From JBHFEI01 sp041928815 (GTDB lineage Bacteria > Pseudomonadota > Alphaproteobacteria > Rhizobiales > Rhizobiaceae), in NCBI RefSeq assembly GCF_041928815.1, contig NZ_JBHFEI010000018.1:1-64000 (forward strand): DNA of 64,000 nt, given 5' to 3'. Of this stretch, positions 26,848 through 35,289 are shown in pieces. The position numbers and the translations under genes are program-made. The first letter of the stretch is position 1. Each line of letters opens with the position of its first letter. Under the pieces are notes generated by a model, which worked only from the letters and a program-made list of their open reading frames with translations, was not told the origin of the DNA and searched no databases.

Positions 26848-27009
26848 ATGCAACGTGCGCACAGGAGGGCTCATGCGCTGATTTGGAGCATTCTTGCCAT
26901 CGCTCTGCCGCTTTGCCTCGGGGTGATACTCATATCCACGTCGGGGCCTTCGCGAGACGCACCATCTGTCCGCCTTTCAGCGCCTGTCCAGCAGGAGACG
27001 ACACCATGA
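26848..27009 (+). CDS. Small membrane-anchored protein of the Rieske cassette
   Basis: A 53-residue protein with an Arg-rich start (MQRAHRRAHA), one hydrophobic helix (LIWSILAIALPLCLGVILI) and a polar tail. It starts 4 bases after the previous stop and its stop overlaps the ATG of the next gene (ATGA). No family recognised. Confidence 0.65.
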   Translation: MQRAHRRAHALIWSILAIALPLCLGVILISTSGPSRDAPSVRLSAPVQQETTP

Positions 27010-28106
27010 GCGCAGCTTACAAGCCGGTCGGTTGGAACCGGAACAAGCTTCTCTATGATGGATTTCTCCTGTGCGGTGTCATTGCCTATCTGCTCGTCTA
27101 TCTGGAGCTGGCACCCCGGCTTTCGCTAGCGGTGCGGTTGGTTGATGTACCAATACTGCGCATGCGCGCCTTCGGATCGCTGGCCTTCCTGCTGCTGACC
27201 GTTGTTCTCGCCATTGGGCCGCTGGCACGATTGGATAAGCGCTTCCTGCCTCTGCTTTACAATCGCCGGCATTTCGGCGTCATGACTGCGATCGTCGCCG
27301 CCACGCATGCTATGTTTGTTCTGGACTGGTATTTTTCCTTTAGTGCGACACCAAGGCTGACGGCGCTTTTCACAAGCAATACGAGTTTCGACAGGCTCGT
27401 CGGATTTCCTTTCGAGCTCTTCGGTGTCTTCGCCCTCATTATCCTGATCGTACTTGCAGCGACCAGTCATGACTTCTGGCTTTCGTTTCTGTCGCCTCCT
27501 GTCTGGAAGGCAATGCATATGAGCGTCTATGCGGCCTATGCGGCGCTCGTGTTGCATGTGGGTTTGGCGGCGCTTGCCGATACTCAAAGCGCATTAAAGG
27601 CGGTTCTTGTAGGGGCCAGCCTAACCCTTTTGGTTGTGCTTCATCTTTTGGCCGGCCGAAAGGAACATGCCATCGACGCCAGCGGCTCGCCGGTTGCGCC
27701 CGGCACCGGCTGGATCGATGTGGGGCAAATGGCAGACCTGTCCGAAGGGCGGGCGATCATTGGCATCTTGCCAGGCGGAGAGCGCGTTGCCGTCTTCCGG
27801 TTCAAGAACAGACTGTCGGCTTTGTCCAATCTCTGTTCGCACCAGAATGGTCCGATTGGCGAAGGGAAAGTGGTACTGGGATTCGTGACATGCCCCTGGC
27901 ATGGCTATCAGTACCGGCTTGAAGACGGGTGTTCGCCGCCGCCCTTCAGGGAGCGTATCCGCAAATACCGCGTATCCCTGTCAGGAACGCGCGTGTTGGT
28001 CGATCCGGTCGGAGTGCCTCTTGGAACACGGATTGAACCCCTCGATATTACCGAGGCACTGTTGCCAGCATCGCTTTCACCCGCGACCGCGAGGACGACG
28101 CCATGA
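27006..28106 (+). CDS. Ferric-reductase-like haem membrane domain fused to a Rieske [2Fe-2S] domain
   Basis: A 366-residue fusion. About six helices cover residues 15-215, with two His pairs at H89/H101 and H171/H184, spaced 12 and 13 residues as haem b ligands are in ferric-reductase-like/YedZ proteins. Residues 235-340 are a Rieske domain with C277-x-H279-x16-C296-x2-H299, the full cluster-binding pattern. The Rieske domain would face the cytosol or periplasm according to topology I cannot settle. It is likely a membrane electron carrier between a quinol or NAD(P)H donor and a partner encoded nearby. The stop overlaps the next start (ATGA). Confidence 0.85.
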   Translation: MSAAYKPVGWNRNKLLYDGFLLCGVIAYLLVYLELAPRLSLAVRLVDVPILRMRAFGSLAFLLLTVVLAIGPLARLDKRFLPLLYNRRHFGVMTAIVAATHAMFVLDWYFSFSATPRLTALFTSNTSFDRLVGFPFELFGVFALIILIVLAATSHDFWLSFLSPPVWKAMHMSVYAAYAALVLHVGLAALADTQSALKAVLVGASLTLLVVLHLLAGRKEHAIDASGSPVAPGTGWIDVGQMADLSEGRAIIGILPGGERVAVFRFKNRLSALSNLCSHQNGPIGEGKVVLGFVTCPWHGYQYRLEDGCSPPPFRERIRKYRVSLSGTRVLVDPVGVPLGTRIEPLDITEALLPASLSPATARTTP

Positions 28107-28864
28107 CGCTTCAAATGCCGGACCACGGCTTTTTCGTTGGCTATTTCAGGAAGGTTCCGCCTGCGATTCGCCGGTTTGCCTTGGTATTCGGCGCCTTTTT
28201 TCTGACCGGGCTTGTCGGCGCGTCGCTTGCTCTTGCGCTATCGGAGAAACGACCCGGCTCCGGTGGCTATGTCGATGAGCTGCGCGGCGGGCGTGTCGCC
28301 GGCTTTGTCGAAATGCGGCCTTACCCCATCCTGCGTGTTCCTGGGCAGGATGGAGGTGCACCCCGTGCCATCATGCTTTCGGGGCAAGGCAAGACCGGCG
28401 TGGCAGGCAGTGCCGCGCCGCTAAGCGGTCAATGGGCGGAGGTCAGCGGCATTTTCGTTAAGCGCGGTGATCTCGATATGCTGCTGGTCGGCGGACACGA
28501 CGGCCTGCGCGCTGCGCCGCAACCTATCGATGCCGCCCAACCGATGACGGCAGTTCCGCTGGGGCGATGGCGTCTCACAGGAGAAATTTGCGACGGTAAG
28601 TGTTTCGCCGGTGCGATGAGGCCTGGATCTGGGCTCGCGCATAAGGCCTGTGCAAACCTGTGCATCACCGGTGGCGTTCCACCTGTGTTCGTTACGACAT
28701 CGCCCATCGACGGCCGCAGTTTCTTGATGATGGCAGATGCAGAAGGTGGGCCGCTGCCAAAGGCGCTTCTCGATCAGACCGCTGTCCTGATCGAGTTGGA
28801 GGGTGATGTCGAGCGGCGCGATGACATCCTGGTCTTTCGCGTTGACGTGTCTCAGCAGAGGTGA
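28103..28864 (+). CDS. Cys-rich membrane-anchored protein of the Rieske cassette
   Basis: A 253-residue protein with one N-terminal membrane helix (about 25-47) and an extramembrane domain. Near the C-terminus lies a compact motif C163-x3-C167-x12-H180-x2-C183-x3-C187 (GEICDGKCF ... HKACANLC), which looks like a metal- or cluster-binding site. I recall similar ICDxKC...CxxxC motifs in uncharacterised proteins beside Rieske genes, but cannot name a family. It starts in ATGA overlap with the Rieske gene. Confidence 0.7.
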   Translation: MTLQMPDHGFFVGYFRKVPPAIRRFALVFGAFFLTGLVGASLALALSEKRPGSGGYVDELRGGRVAGFVEMRPYPILRVPGQDGGAPRAIMLSGQGKTGVAGSAAPLSGQWAEVSGIFVKRGDLDMLLVGGHDGLRAAPQPIDAAQPMTAVPLGRWRLTGEICDGKCFAGAMRPGSGLAHKACANLCITGGVPPVFVTTSPIDGRSFLMMADAEGGPLPKALLDQTAVLIELEGDVERRDDILVFRVDVSQQR

Positions 28865-29091
28865 ACCGGCTTATGAGCGATGAGAAGAAACTGTCGGTCG
28901 TCCATCATCTTGCAGGGCTTTCTCTTGTCGCGGGCATAGTAGTCTGTCTCGCCGCCCTGTGGGTATACGGTCTGCCATTCTTGCGCGGCTCAGTTTTCAA
29001 CGACCTCTTTTTGATCATCTATGCCGTCGTTGCCTTCGGCTTTCTGACAATGGCAGACCGTCTCGCAAACGCGTTGCCGCTTCGCCGATAG
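28861..29091 (+). CDS. Small membrane protein of the Rieske cassette
   Basis: A 76-residue protein with two predicted helices (LSLVAGIVVCLAALWVYGLPF and DLFLIIYAVVAFGFLTMAD). A GTG at 28861 overlaps the preceding stop (GTGA); ATG 28873 is the alternative. No family recognised. Confidence 0.65.
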   Translation: MNRLMSDEKKLSVVHHLAGLSLVAGIVVCLAALWVYGLPFLRGSVFNDLFLIIYAVVAFGFLTMADRLANALPLRR

Positions 29092-29161
29092 GGCATTCAT
29101 CCTCTTTGGTTGCAGGCTTTCAGATGTGCACAGTTTAGCGGTTCTAACCGGGAGAAAATAC

Positions 29162-29605
29162 ATGACGAAGCTTATTCCCTCTGTTCTTGGAGTGTCTGTA
29201 ATGGTGATGATGGCGACGCAGGGTGTCACCGGAGAAATCAATACGACGAAGGGTATCGCGATTTCGGGGTATGATGCCGTTGCCTATTTCACTGAGGAAA
29301 AGCCAGTGAAGGGCAGCGAGGCCTACTCGGTGACCTACAAGGATGCCGATTATCTGTTTTCCTCCGCCCAGAACCGCGATGCCTTTAGCGCCAGTCCGGA
29401 GACATACCTCCCCCAATATGGCGGATACTGCGCCTACGGGACGGCAGCTGGCTACAAGGCGCCGATCGATCCATCCGCGTTTACCCTTGAGGGCGGAAAG
29501 CTCTATCTCAACTATAGCAAGAGCATTCAGAAGACCTGGCGACAGGATATGTCCGGTTACATCCGCAAGGCCGATGACAATTGGCCCACCGTCAAGGCGC
29601 AATAG
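29162..29605 (+). CDS. Secreted YHS-domain protein
   Basis: A 147-residue protein with a signal peptide (about 1-24). The YHS-like domain holds GIAISGYDAVAYF near 31-43 and the single conserved Cys in PQYGGYCAYG (C90). YHS domains bind copper or other metals in several families. It lies 70 bases after the small membrane gene and is probably cotranscribed. It may deliver a metal or act as an acceptor in the periplasm; this is inference. Confidence 0.85.
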   Translation: MTKLIPSVLGVSVMVMMATQGVTGEINTTKGIAISGYDAVAYFTEEKPVKGSEAYSVTYKDADYLFSSAQNRDAFSASPETYLPQYGGYCAYGTAAGYKAPIDPSAFTLEGGKLYLNYSKSIQKTWRQDMSGYIRKADDNWPTVKAQ

Positions 29606-29677
29606 CGCCAATGCAGGCGTGAAAGTGCGATGAACAGGAGACTGGCTCTCGCACATTCACGCAGTCGCGCCGGCGTT

Positions 29678-30889
29678 TCAAGCCGGATCAGGATTGAGCA
29701 GTTTCATCACCGCATCATGGTCTTCGTCGAGATGCGGCGGCCGGCTGCGATACTGGACAGGTGTGGCGGACATTTTCAGCGGATTGCCGAGAACGCGAAT
29801 GGGAGGCGTTTGATCGTCGCCGTGCATTTCGACAACCATACCGCGTGCCAAGGTGTGAGGATCGGTCAAGACAGTGTCGATCGAAGTGACACGGCCTGCC
29901 GGCACACCTGCGGCCAGCAAGCGGTTCTCCCAGGACGCCGCCGTGTCCTTACTGATCTCGGCTTCGATGATCCTTTGCAACGCCGCGATGTGGACGAGCC
30001 TGTCCCTGTTTCGGGCGAAACGCTCGTCCTTGGCGAGTTCGGGCTGGCCAATAGCTTGAGTGAAACGCGCGAACTGCGCGTCATTGCCTACGGCCACGGC
30101 GAGATGTTGGTCAGATGCTCTGAAGGTCTGATAGGGAGCAATGTTGGGATGCGCATTCCCAAGGCGAGCCGGCACGCGACCCGAAACGAGATGATTGGTT
30201 GCCGCATTGACCAGCCAGGCAACCTGACTATCATAGAGTGCCAAATCGATATACTGGCCCTCTCCAGTCCGGTCACGATGGCGCAGTGCCGCGAGAATCC
30301 CGACGGTTGCGTACATTCCGCACATGACATCGGCGATCCCGACGCCGACCTTGACGGGCGTGCCACCAGCTATGTCCGGCTCCCCTGTTATGCTCATGAT
30401 GCCCCCCATCGCCTGGATCAGGAAGTCGTAGCCCGTCCGGTCGCAGTAAGGGCCTGTCTGGCCAAACCCGGTGATGGAACACCAGATGATGTCGGGCTTG
30501 ATCTTGACGAGATCCTCGTATCCGATTCCGCGGCGGGCCAGATCGCCGGGCTTGTAGTTTTCAACGACGACGTCGGAGATCGCTACAAGCCTGAGGACCA
30601 GCGCGACGCCCTCCTCGCTTGCCAGGTCGATGGCGACGGATTTCTTGTTGCGATTGGCACACAGGAAATAGGCGCTGATATCGCTGTCGTTGCCCTCCGC
30701 GTCCGGTACAAACGGCGGTCCCCAGTTGCGTGTATCGTCACCACATCCGGGCTTCTCCACCTTGATCACCTCCGCACCTAGATCAGCCATCAGTTGCGTT
30801 GCGGTCGGCCCGGCCAAGATGCGCGACAGGTCGAGAACACGCAGGCCCTCCAGGCTGCCCATTACCAGTTTCGTGTCTGATGAGGTCAT
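29678..30889 (-). CDS. CaiB/BaiF-family CoA transferase
   Basis: A 403-residue class III CoA transferase. It opens with SLEGLRVLDLSRILAGP, has the family NYKPGDLARRGIGY segment, and the catalytic Asp is in the TGYDFLIQA context. It moves CoA between carboxylic acids; the substrate cannot be read. ATG 30889 is the best start, with a weak ribosome site. It is the last gene of the leftward unit of ThDP enzyme and OpgC-like protein. A ThDP enzyme with a CoA transferase recalls oxalate degradation, but neither protein shows clear oxalyl- or formyl-CoA signatures. Confidence 0.85.
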   Translation of the reverse strand: MTSSDTKLVMGSLEGLRVLDLSRILAGPTATQLMADLGAEVIKVEKPGCGDDTRNWGPPFVPDAEGNDSDISAYFLCANRNKKSVAIDLASEEGVALVLRLVAISDVVVENYKPGDLARRGIGYEDLVKIKPDIIWCSITGFGQTGPYCDRTGYDFLIQAMGGIMSITGEPDIAGGTPVKVGVGIADVMCGMYATVGILAALRHRDRTGEGQYIDLALYDSQVAWLVNAATNHLVSGRVPARLGNAHPNIAPYQTFRASDQHLAVAVGNDAQFARFTQAIGQPELAKDERFARNRDRLVHIAALQRIIEAEISKDTAASWENRLLAAGVPAGRVTSIDTVLTDPHTLARGMVVEMHGDDQTPPIRVLGNPLKMSATPVQYRSRPPHLDEDHDAVMKLLNPDPA

Positions 30890-30914
30890 GTCTTGATCGT
30901 CCCGGGTAAGAGTT

Positions 30915-32075
30915 TCAGGCTTTCCACGGCGCTGCCTTGAACCAGCCGACGAGATAGGCGGTCGCAATCAGCAAGGCAAAGCCGGCAAGATTGGCGATCG
31001 CAGTGGGGAATGGGGTTCGGCCGGCATGGTCGAGCCAGATACCGATCATCTGCGCTACGACCATGCCGGCAATGAAGACCGCCAGGGATTGCTGCCCGAC
31101 CTTCATCAAAACACGGGTTGCCGGGAAAATGGCCGGATGCATCAACCGCCGGCCGCCGTCACCGACGGCGTGAACGGCGATATAGGCAAGGGCAAGGAAA
31201 TGCACCAGCCGAGCCAAGCCAAACACCGTCTTGTTCGTCAGCGGCAGGAGGGCATGGGCCGCATCACGAAAGAATGGCACCGCGTCGAGGACACGATACC
31301 AGGCAAAGGGAATGGACGTCAGCACGATGGCAATCGCCAGCACCATCCGCCATCGATTGAGCGGCGGCGGCGTCAGTGTGCCACGCATCAGAAAGAAGCC
31401 GATGAAGAAGATCAGTTGCCAGCCGAACGGGTTGAAAAACCAGGAGCGCCCGCTCCAGGGTTCGGCTGGAAAATGTACGAGGGAAAACTGGGCCGTCAGC
31501 CACAAGGCCGCCATCAGCAGCAAGGGGAGGAAGCGATGGACGCGCTCCGCCAACAGCATGGGCGGCATCAGGGCAAGGATCACCATGTACATGGGCAGGA
31601 TATCGAAATAGTTGGGAACATAGGTCAGCGCCAGCAGTCCTGTGAGCAGCGGTGCGGGATCGTCGAAGAACCGCACCAGATTAAGGCTCTGGATATAGGA
31701 AGTGCCGTCGGGCTTGGTGCCCGCAACGGCCATCAGCGCTGCGATCACCAGAAACACGCAGACATGCGCCCAGTAGATCTGCCAGATACGGTGGGTGACC
31801 CGGGCCGTCAGCATACCGATGCCCTCCCGGTCGTACAGGCGCCCGAAGGCAATGGCAGAGGCCATGCCGGAGAGGAAGACGAACATCTCGGTTGCATCCG
31901 AAAAGCCGAAACGCGCGGGGATCCACAATGCCCAGTGATCGTTCGGCACATGGGCAAGAAGGATGATCAGCATGCCGATACCGCGGAAGACGTCGAGACG
32001 CGGGTCGCGTGGCCGCTTTGCGCGCTGCGGCAGGTGGGGCGCTTCAGCGCGATCAGAATGCGTTCTGGTAAGCAT
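30915..32075 (-). CDS. OpgC-like membrane acyltransferase
   Basis: A 386-residue integral membrane protein with about ten helices. The phrase RDPRLDVFRGIGMLIILLAHV at the first helix and SDATEMFVFLSGMASAIAFG are characteristic of OpgC proteins, which attach succinyl groups to periplasmic glucans. It overlaps the ThDP gene by 23 bases, so it is coupled to it. The role in glucan modification is from family knowledge only; no other opg gene is present. Confidence 0.85.
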   Translation of the reverse strand: MLTRTHSDRAEAPHLPQRAKRPRDPRLDVFRGIGMLIILLAHVPNDHWALWIPARFGFSDATEMFVFLSGMASAIAFGRLYDREGIGMLTARVTHRIWQIYWAHVCVFLVIAALMAVAGTKPDGTSYIQSLNLVRFFDDPAPLLTGLLALTYVPNYFDILPMYMVILALMPPMLLAERVHRFLPLLLMAALWLTAQFSLVHFPAEPWSGRSWFFNPFGWQLIFFIGFFLMRGTLTPPPLNRWRMVLAIAIVLTSIPFAWYRVLDAVPFFRDAAHALLPLTNKTVFGLARLVHFLALAYIAVHAVGDGGRRLMHPAIFPATRVLMKVGQQSLAVFIAGMVVAQMIGIWLDHAGRTPFPTAIANLAGFALLIATAYLVGWFKAAPWKA

Positions 32076-33687
32076 CAGCGTCAAATCTGCATGAGATGAG
32101 GGTAAACTGGCTTCGGGTCGCGGCTGCGGAAAGCTCCCGGCGCAGGTCGATTGCGGTCTCGACACAGACGCCATACCCGCCAAAACCCCTGGCAACGGTT
32201 GCGAAATCCGTTTCGCCGAGTGCGACGCCCGCAGCCGCCAGACCGGCGGAGGCCTGTTTCAACGCAATCAGTGCAAGACTGCGATCCTGAAAGACGACGA
32301 TGGTGACGGGATGGCCAAGGTCGCGCAGCGTCGCAAGCTCGCCGATCCCCATTTCCAGTCCGCCGTCGCCCATGACGGCGAGGACACGGCGTGCCGGGTT
32401 GGCGGTCTTTGTGCCGATCGCCAGCGGCAAAGCCGCAGCCATTGTGCAGAAGCCCGACGATTGAAGCAGCGACAGCGGCCGGTTCGCCACCCATTTCTGC
32501 GACAGGAGGATGCGATGGGCGCCGCTGTCGACGGTGACAAGGGCATCTGCGCCCGCGGCCTCATGGATGGCGTCGATGATCGCATGCGGTCCCCAGTCGG
32601 CCCGCGTCGCGAACTGCGCCGCGAGTTGGCGTTTGGCGCGTTGCGGCTCGCCCTCCGCCCAGGTTTTGCAAGGTATGACGGCGTTCGCCAGCGCGGCTGC
32701 CACCGCTGCGGGATTGGCGGCGATGCGTCTCCCCGCCTGGTGCATCGCGTGATCGGGAGCAGCCGCCGTGATCTCGACAATCCGCCCGGCGTCCAGGACG
32801 GGATCGAGCCAGCCGAGGCGCATCTCGATCGGATCGTAGCCGATCGTCAGGAGAAGATCGCAGTGCTTTACCAGATCAAGCAGCACGGCATCGGCGACGG
32901 GAGACAGGCCGGCACCGCCCATGGCAAGCGGGTTGTCTTCCGGGATCAGCCCCTTGCCCTTGTACGTCGTCACGACCGGGGCTCCGATGGCGTCGGCCAG
33001 CCGTAGAACATGGGCGCCGGCATCGGCCCGCGCAGCCTCGTAGCCCGCCAGGATCAGCGGTCGCCGGGCGCGGGACAAATCGTGGGCGAGGGTAAGGATG
33101 GCAGGATCTTCCGCACCCACCGAGGGGGTGGCGATCACGGTCGGATCGAGAAGGCGCGGGGCGGGATCAGGCATGGCGGCGACCGCCGGCGAAAGATCGA
33201 GATGCACCGGCCCCATCGGTTCGGCAAGAGCGGTGGCAAGGGCTCGTGCGACCGTCGACGCGACGCTTTCGAGTTCGATCTCGAAACTGGCCTTGACCAG
33301 GGGCTTCAACATCAGCGCATGGTTAATGACTTGATGCGTGTAGCGCGCTCGCGTGGCACGATCGACCACGCCAGACAGGACGATCAACGGCACATGCTCC
33401 TGCGCTGCATCCGCGATGCCATTAACGGCATTGGCAAGGCCCGGTCCGACGGTGGTGATGAGCAGACCGGGTGTCGCCGTCGTCACGCTGGCACCCGCCG
33501 CCATCAATGCGGCCGCCGTTTCGTGACGCGCTAGATGAAAGGCGATGCCGGCCTTCTCAAGACCGTCGATCAACGTCACGACCTCGCCGCCCGGCATGCC
33601 GAATGCGTGGCGGATGCCATAGGCGAAAAGCGATGCCGCAACCGTGTCAGCAACGCGTGGTGCGATGGATGTGTGGGTATCAGGCAT
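32053..33687 (-). CDS. ThDP-dependent acetolactate-synthase-like enzyme
   Basis: A 544-residue three-domain thiamine diphosphate enzyme. The catalytic Glu lies in RHETAAALMAAG, and the metal/ThDP motif is GDGGLEMGIGELATL followed by FQDRS, with Asp at the place of the usual second Asn ligand. Members are acetolactate synthase, decarboxylase or sulfoacetaldehyde-type enzymes. It starts at ATG 33687 and faces a divergent esterase gene. The substrate is unresolved. Confidence 0.87.
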   Translation of the reverse strand: MPDTHTSIAPRVADTVAASLFAYGIRHAFGMPGGEVVTLIDGLEKAGIAFHLARHETAAALMAAGASVTTATPGLLITTVGPGLANAVNGIADAAQEHVPLIVLSGVVDRATRARYTHQVINHALMLKPLVKASFEIELESVASTVARALATALAEPMGPVHLDLSPAVAAMPDPAPRLLDPTVIATPSVGAEDPAILTLAHDLSRARRPLILAGYEAARADAGAHVLRLADAIGAPVVTTYKGKGLIPEDNPLAMGGAGLSPVADAVLLDLVKHCDLLLTIGYDPIEMRLGWLDPVLDAGRIVEITAAAPDHAMHQAGRRIAANPAAVAAALANAVIPCKTWAEGEPQRAKRQLAAQFATRADWGPHAIIDAIHEAAGADALVTVDSGAHRILLSQKWVANRPLSLLQSSGFCTMAAALPLAIGTKTANPARRVLAVMGDGGLEMGIGELATLRDLGHPVTIVVFQDRSLALIALKQASAGLAAAGVALGETDFATVARGFGGYGVCVETAIDLRRELSAAATRSQFTLISCRFDADAYQNAF

Positions 33688-33786
33688 GGGTCATATATCT
33701 TTCGCGAAATCGTGAAGTGCCGGCAAATTGCAGCGTCTCAGCAAAGACGGTAGAGAGACGGTCGTGCAGAGGTTGGGGGCGAACGT

Positions 33787-34587
33787 GTGCGGTTCAAACG
33801 TGTAGCGGCGATGATCGCACTTTTTTGCGCGCCACTCTCTGTCCGGGCAGCCGATTGCGGCGACACTGTCGCCTGCAGGGTCCCGGATGGGGCCTATAGG
33901 ATCGAGATGCCCGGGACGGGATTGGCTAGGGGCGTTCTGGTCTTTTTCCACGGGTATAAGAGTTCCGCCAGATTGCAGATGCAGCATCGGGCTCTTGTCG
34001 ATGTCGCGCACAACCACGGTCTGGCGTTCGCCGCCGTCGATGGCCTGAATGGAACGTGGTCGCATCCCAATGCGCCTGCGCGATTCCGCGACGAACAGCG
34101 CTTCGTTGGCCATGTCTTCGACGATCTGAAAACGCGGTTTGGCTTTACGGCCGAAAACAGCATCATCGGCGGATTTTCTCAGGGCGCGTCGATGGCTTGG
34201 TACACGCTCTGTCAGCAAGGCAACCGTGTGACAGGTGCCGTCACCTTCTCCGGCGTTTTCTGGGATCCATTGCCGGAACCGCAGGACTGCGTGACCGACA
34301 TGCCGCCGATCGTACACTTTCACGGAACGGCCGACCGGACGTTTCCCTTGAGCGGCCGCGCCATTGGGGATGATTTTCATCAGGGGGATACCTTGAAGAG
34401 CATGGCGGTCGTGCGGCAGCGGGCAGGCTGCGACACCGCTGCAGAACGCGAAAAACTGCTCGCCGGCGTTGTCTGCAGGGTCGCGCCTGGTTGCAACCGG
34501 GGTGAAATGGCCCTTTGCATCCATGGGGGTGGTCACACGGTCCAGGCGGACCAGCTGGATGCCGGGCTCCGGGAGATCGGCTTTTAG
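33787..34587 (+). CDS. Secreted PHB-depolymerase-like alpha/beta hydrolase
   Basis: A 266-residue esterase with a signal peptide (cleavage near VRAADCG). The nucleophile elbow is G129-F-S131-Q-G, the oxyanion HG is at 55-56, and a late HGGGH supplies the catalytic His. It resembles LpqC/poly(3-hydroxybutyrate) depolymerase-like esterases (feruloyl esterases are related). The start is GTG 33787 after a GGGGG ribosome site. Six Cys in the mature part suggest disulfides. Confidence 0.85.
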   Translation: MRFKRVAAMIALFCAPLSVRAADCGDTVACRVPDGAYRIEMPGTGLARGVLVFFHGYKSSARLQMQHRALVDVAHNHGLAFAAVDGLNGTWSHPNAPARFRDEQRFVGHVFDDLKTRFGFTAENSIIGGFSQGASMAWYTLCQQGNRVTGAVTFSGVFWDPLPEPQDCVTDMPPIVHFHGTADRTFPLSGRAIGDDFHQGDTLKSMAVVRQRAGCDTAAEREKLLAGVVCRVAPGCNRGEMALCIHGGGHTVQADQLDAGLREIGF

Positions 34588-34760
34588 AGGGCAGTTCGAT
34601 CTGATGGAATCAGACCGGCGCTTTAAGCCTCTATTCTGGAAACATAGCCCTATCGACCTTTGTTTTACTACGGTCGAATCATGTTCTAACAGAGGGCGCT
34701 GCCCGTAATTTTCATTACGGACAGGATGATCGCACCGAGCAGCCAGATTCAACACCGCGC

Positions 34761-35243
34761 TCAATGCTCGCGGAACCAGACGACATAGGCGACGACGAGG
34801 CCGAAAAGCCAGTGACCAACCAGCGACGCCCACGTCAGCGGAATGAAGCCAAGGAAAGCGGGCAGGCCGGCAATCAGGTGAGCCATCACATACAGCGCGA
34901 AGATCCACAGGCCAGTTCCAAAGCCAAGTCCGGTCAAGAACAGCGGCAGGTTCGGCACGATCATGCGCTGCAGCGGCCTGGCGATGAAGAGATAGCCGAT
35001 CGGATAAAAGACGACGCCGACGATGGCGTGTATGACCTCCGCACCAAGACGGTTTTCAAAGCCGAATACACTTTGAACGAGGGCTGCGGGTTCCAGCGGG
35101 CCGCCGACGAGAAAGGGTGTAATCCCTCTCGCCCATATTTCCCAGGTGATATCCGCCGCCAGTCCGGCGATGAGGACGGTCAGAAGTAGCCTCGGGGAAA
35201 GCCGCGGCAGCAGGTATGTCTCATGGGTATCGAGCATGGTCAT
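34761..35243 (-). CDS. Small membrane protein, uncharacterised
   Basis: A 160-residue protein with four predicted helices (LLLTVLIAGLAADITWEIW, then about 65-83, 93-118 and 125-155). The phrase GGPLEPAALVQSVFG is recognisable as conserved-looking, but I do not know the family. The ATG at 35243 has AAGGGGA about 9 bases before it. It lies 47 bp after the TTC38-like gene and may belong to that operon. Confidence 0.65.
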   Translation of the reverse strand: MTMLDTHETYLLPRLSPRLLLTVLIAGLAADITWEIWARGITPFLVGGPLEPAALVQSVFGFENRLGAEVIHAIVGVVFYPIGYLFIARPLQRMIVPNLPLFLTGLGFGTGLWIFALYVMAHLIAGLPAFLGFIPLTWASLVGHWLFGLVVAYVVWFREH

Positions 35244-35289
35244 GGCATTTTCCCCTTGATACGGGTTGGATGATTGCGCCTTCACAGGA

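Noticed and set aside
31026..32099. Gln/His-rich frame opposite the OpgC-like gene
   Set aside because: Composition of an antisense shadow of a membrane protein; no support.
29678..33687. Naming the ThDP enzyme and CoA transferase as oxc/frc (oxalate degradation)
   Set aside because: Neither shows clear family-specific motifs and an OpgC-like gene intervenes; left generic.
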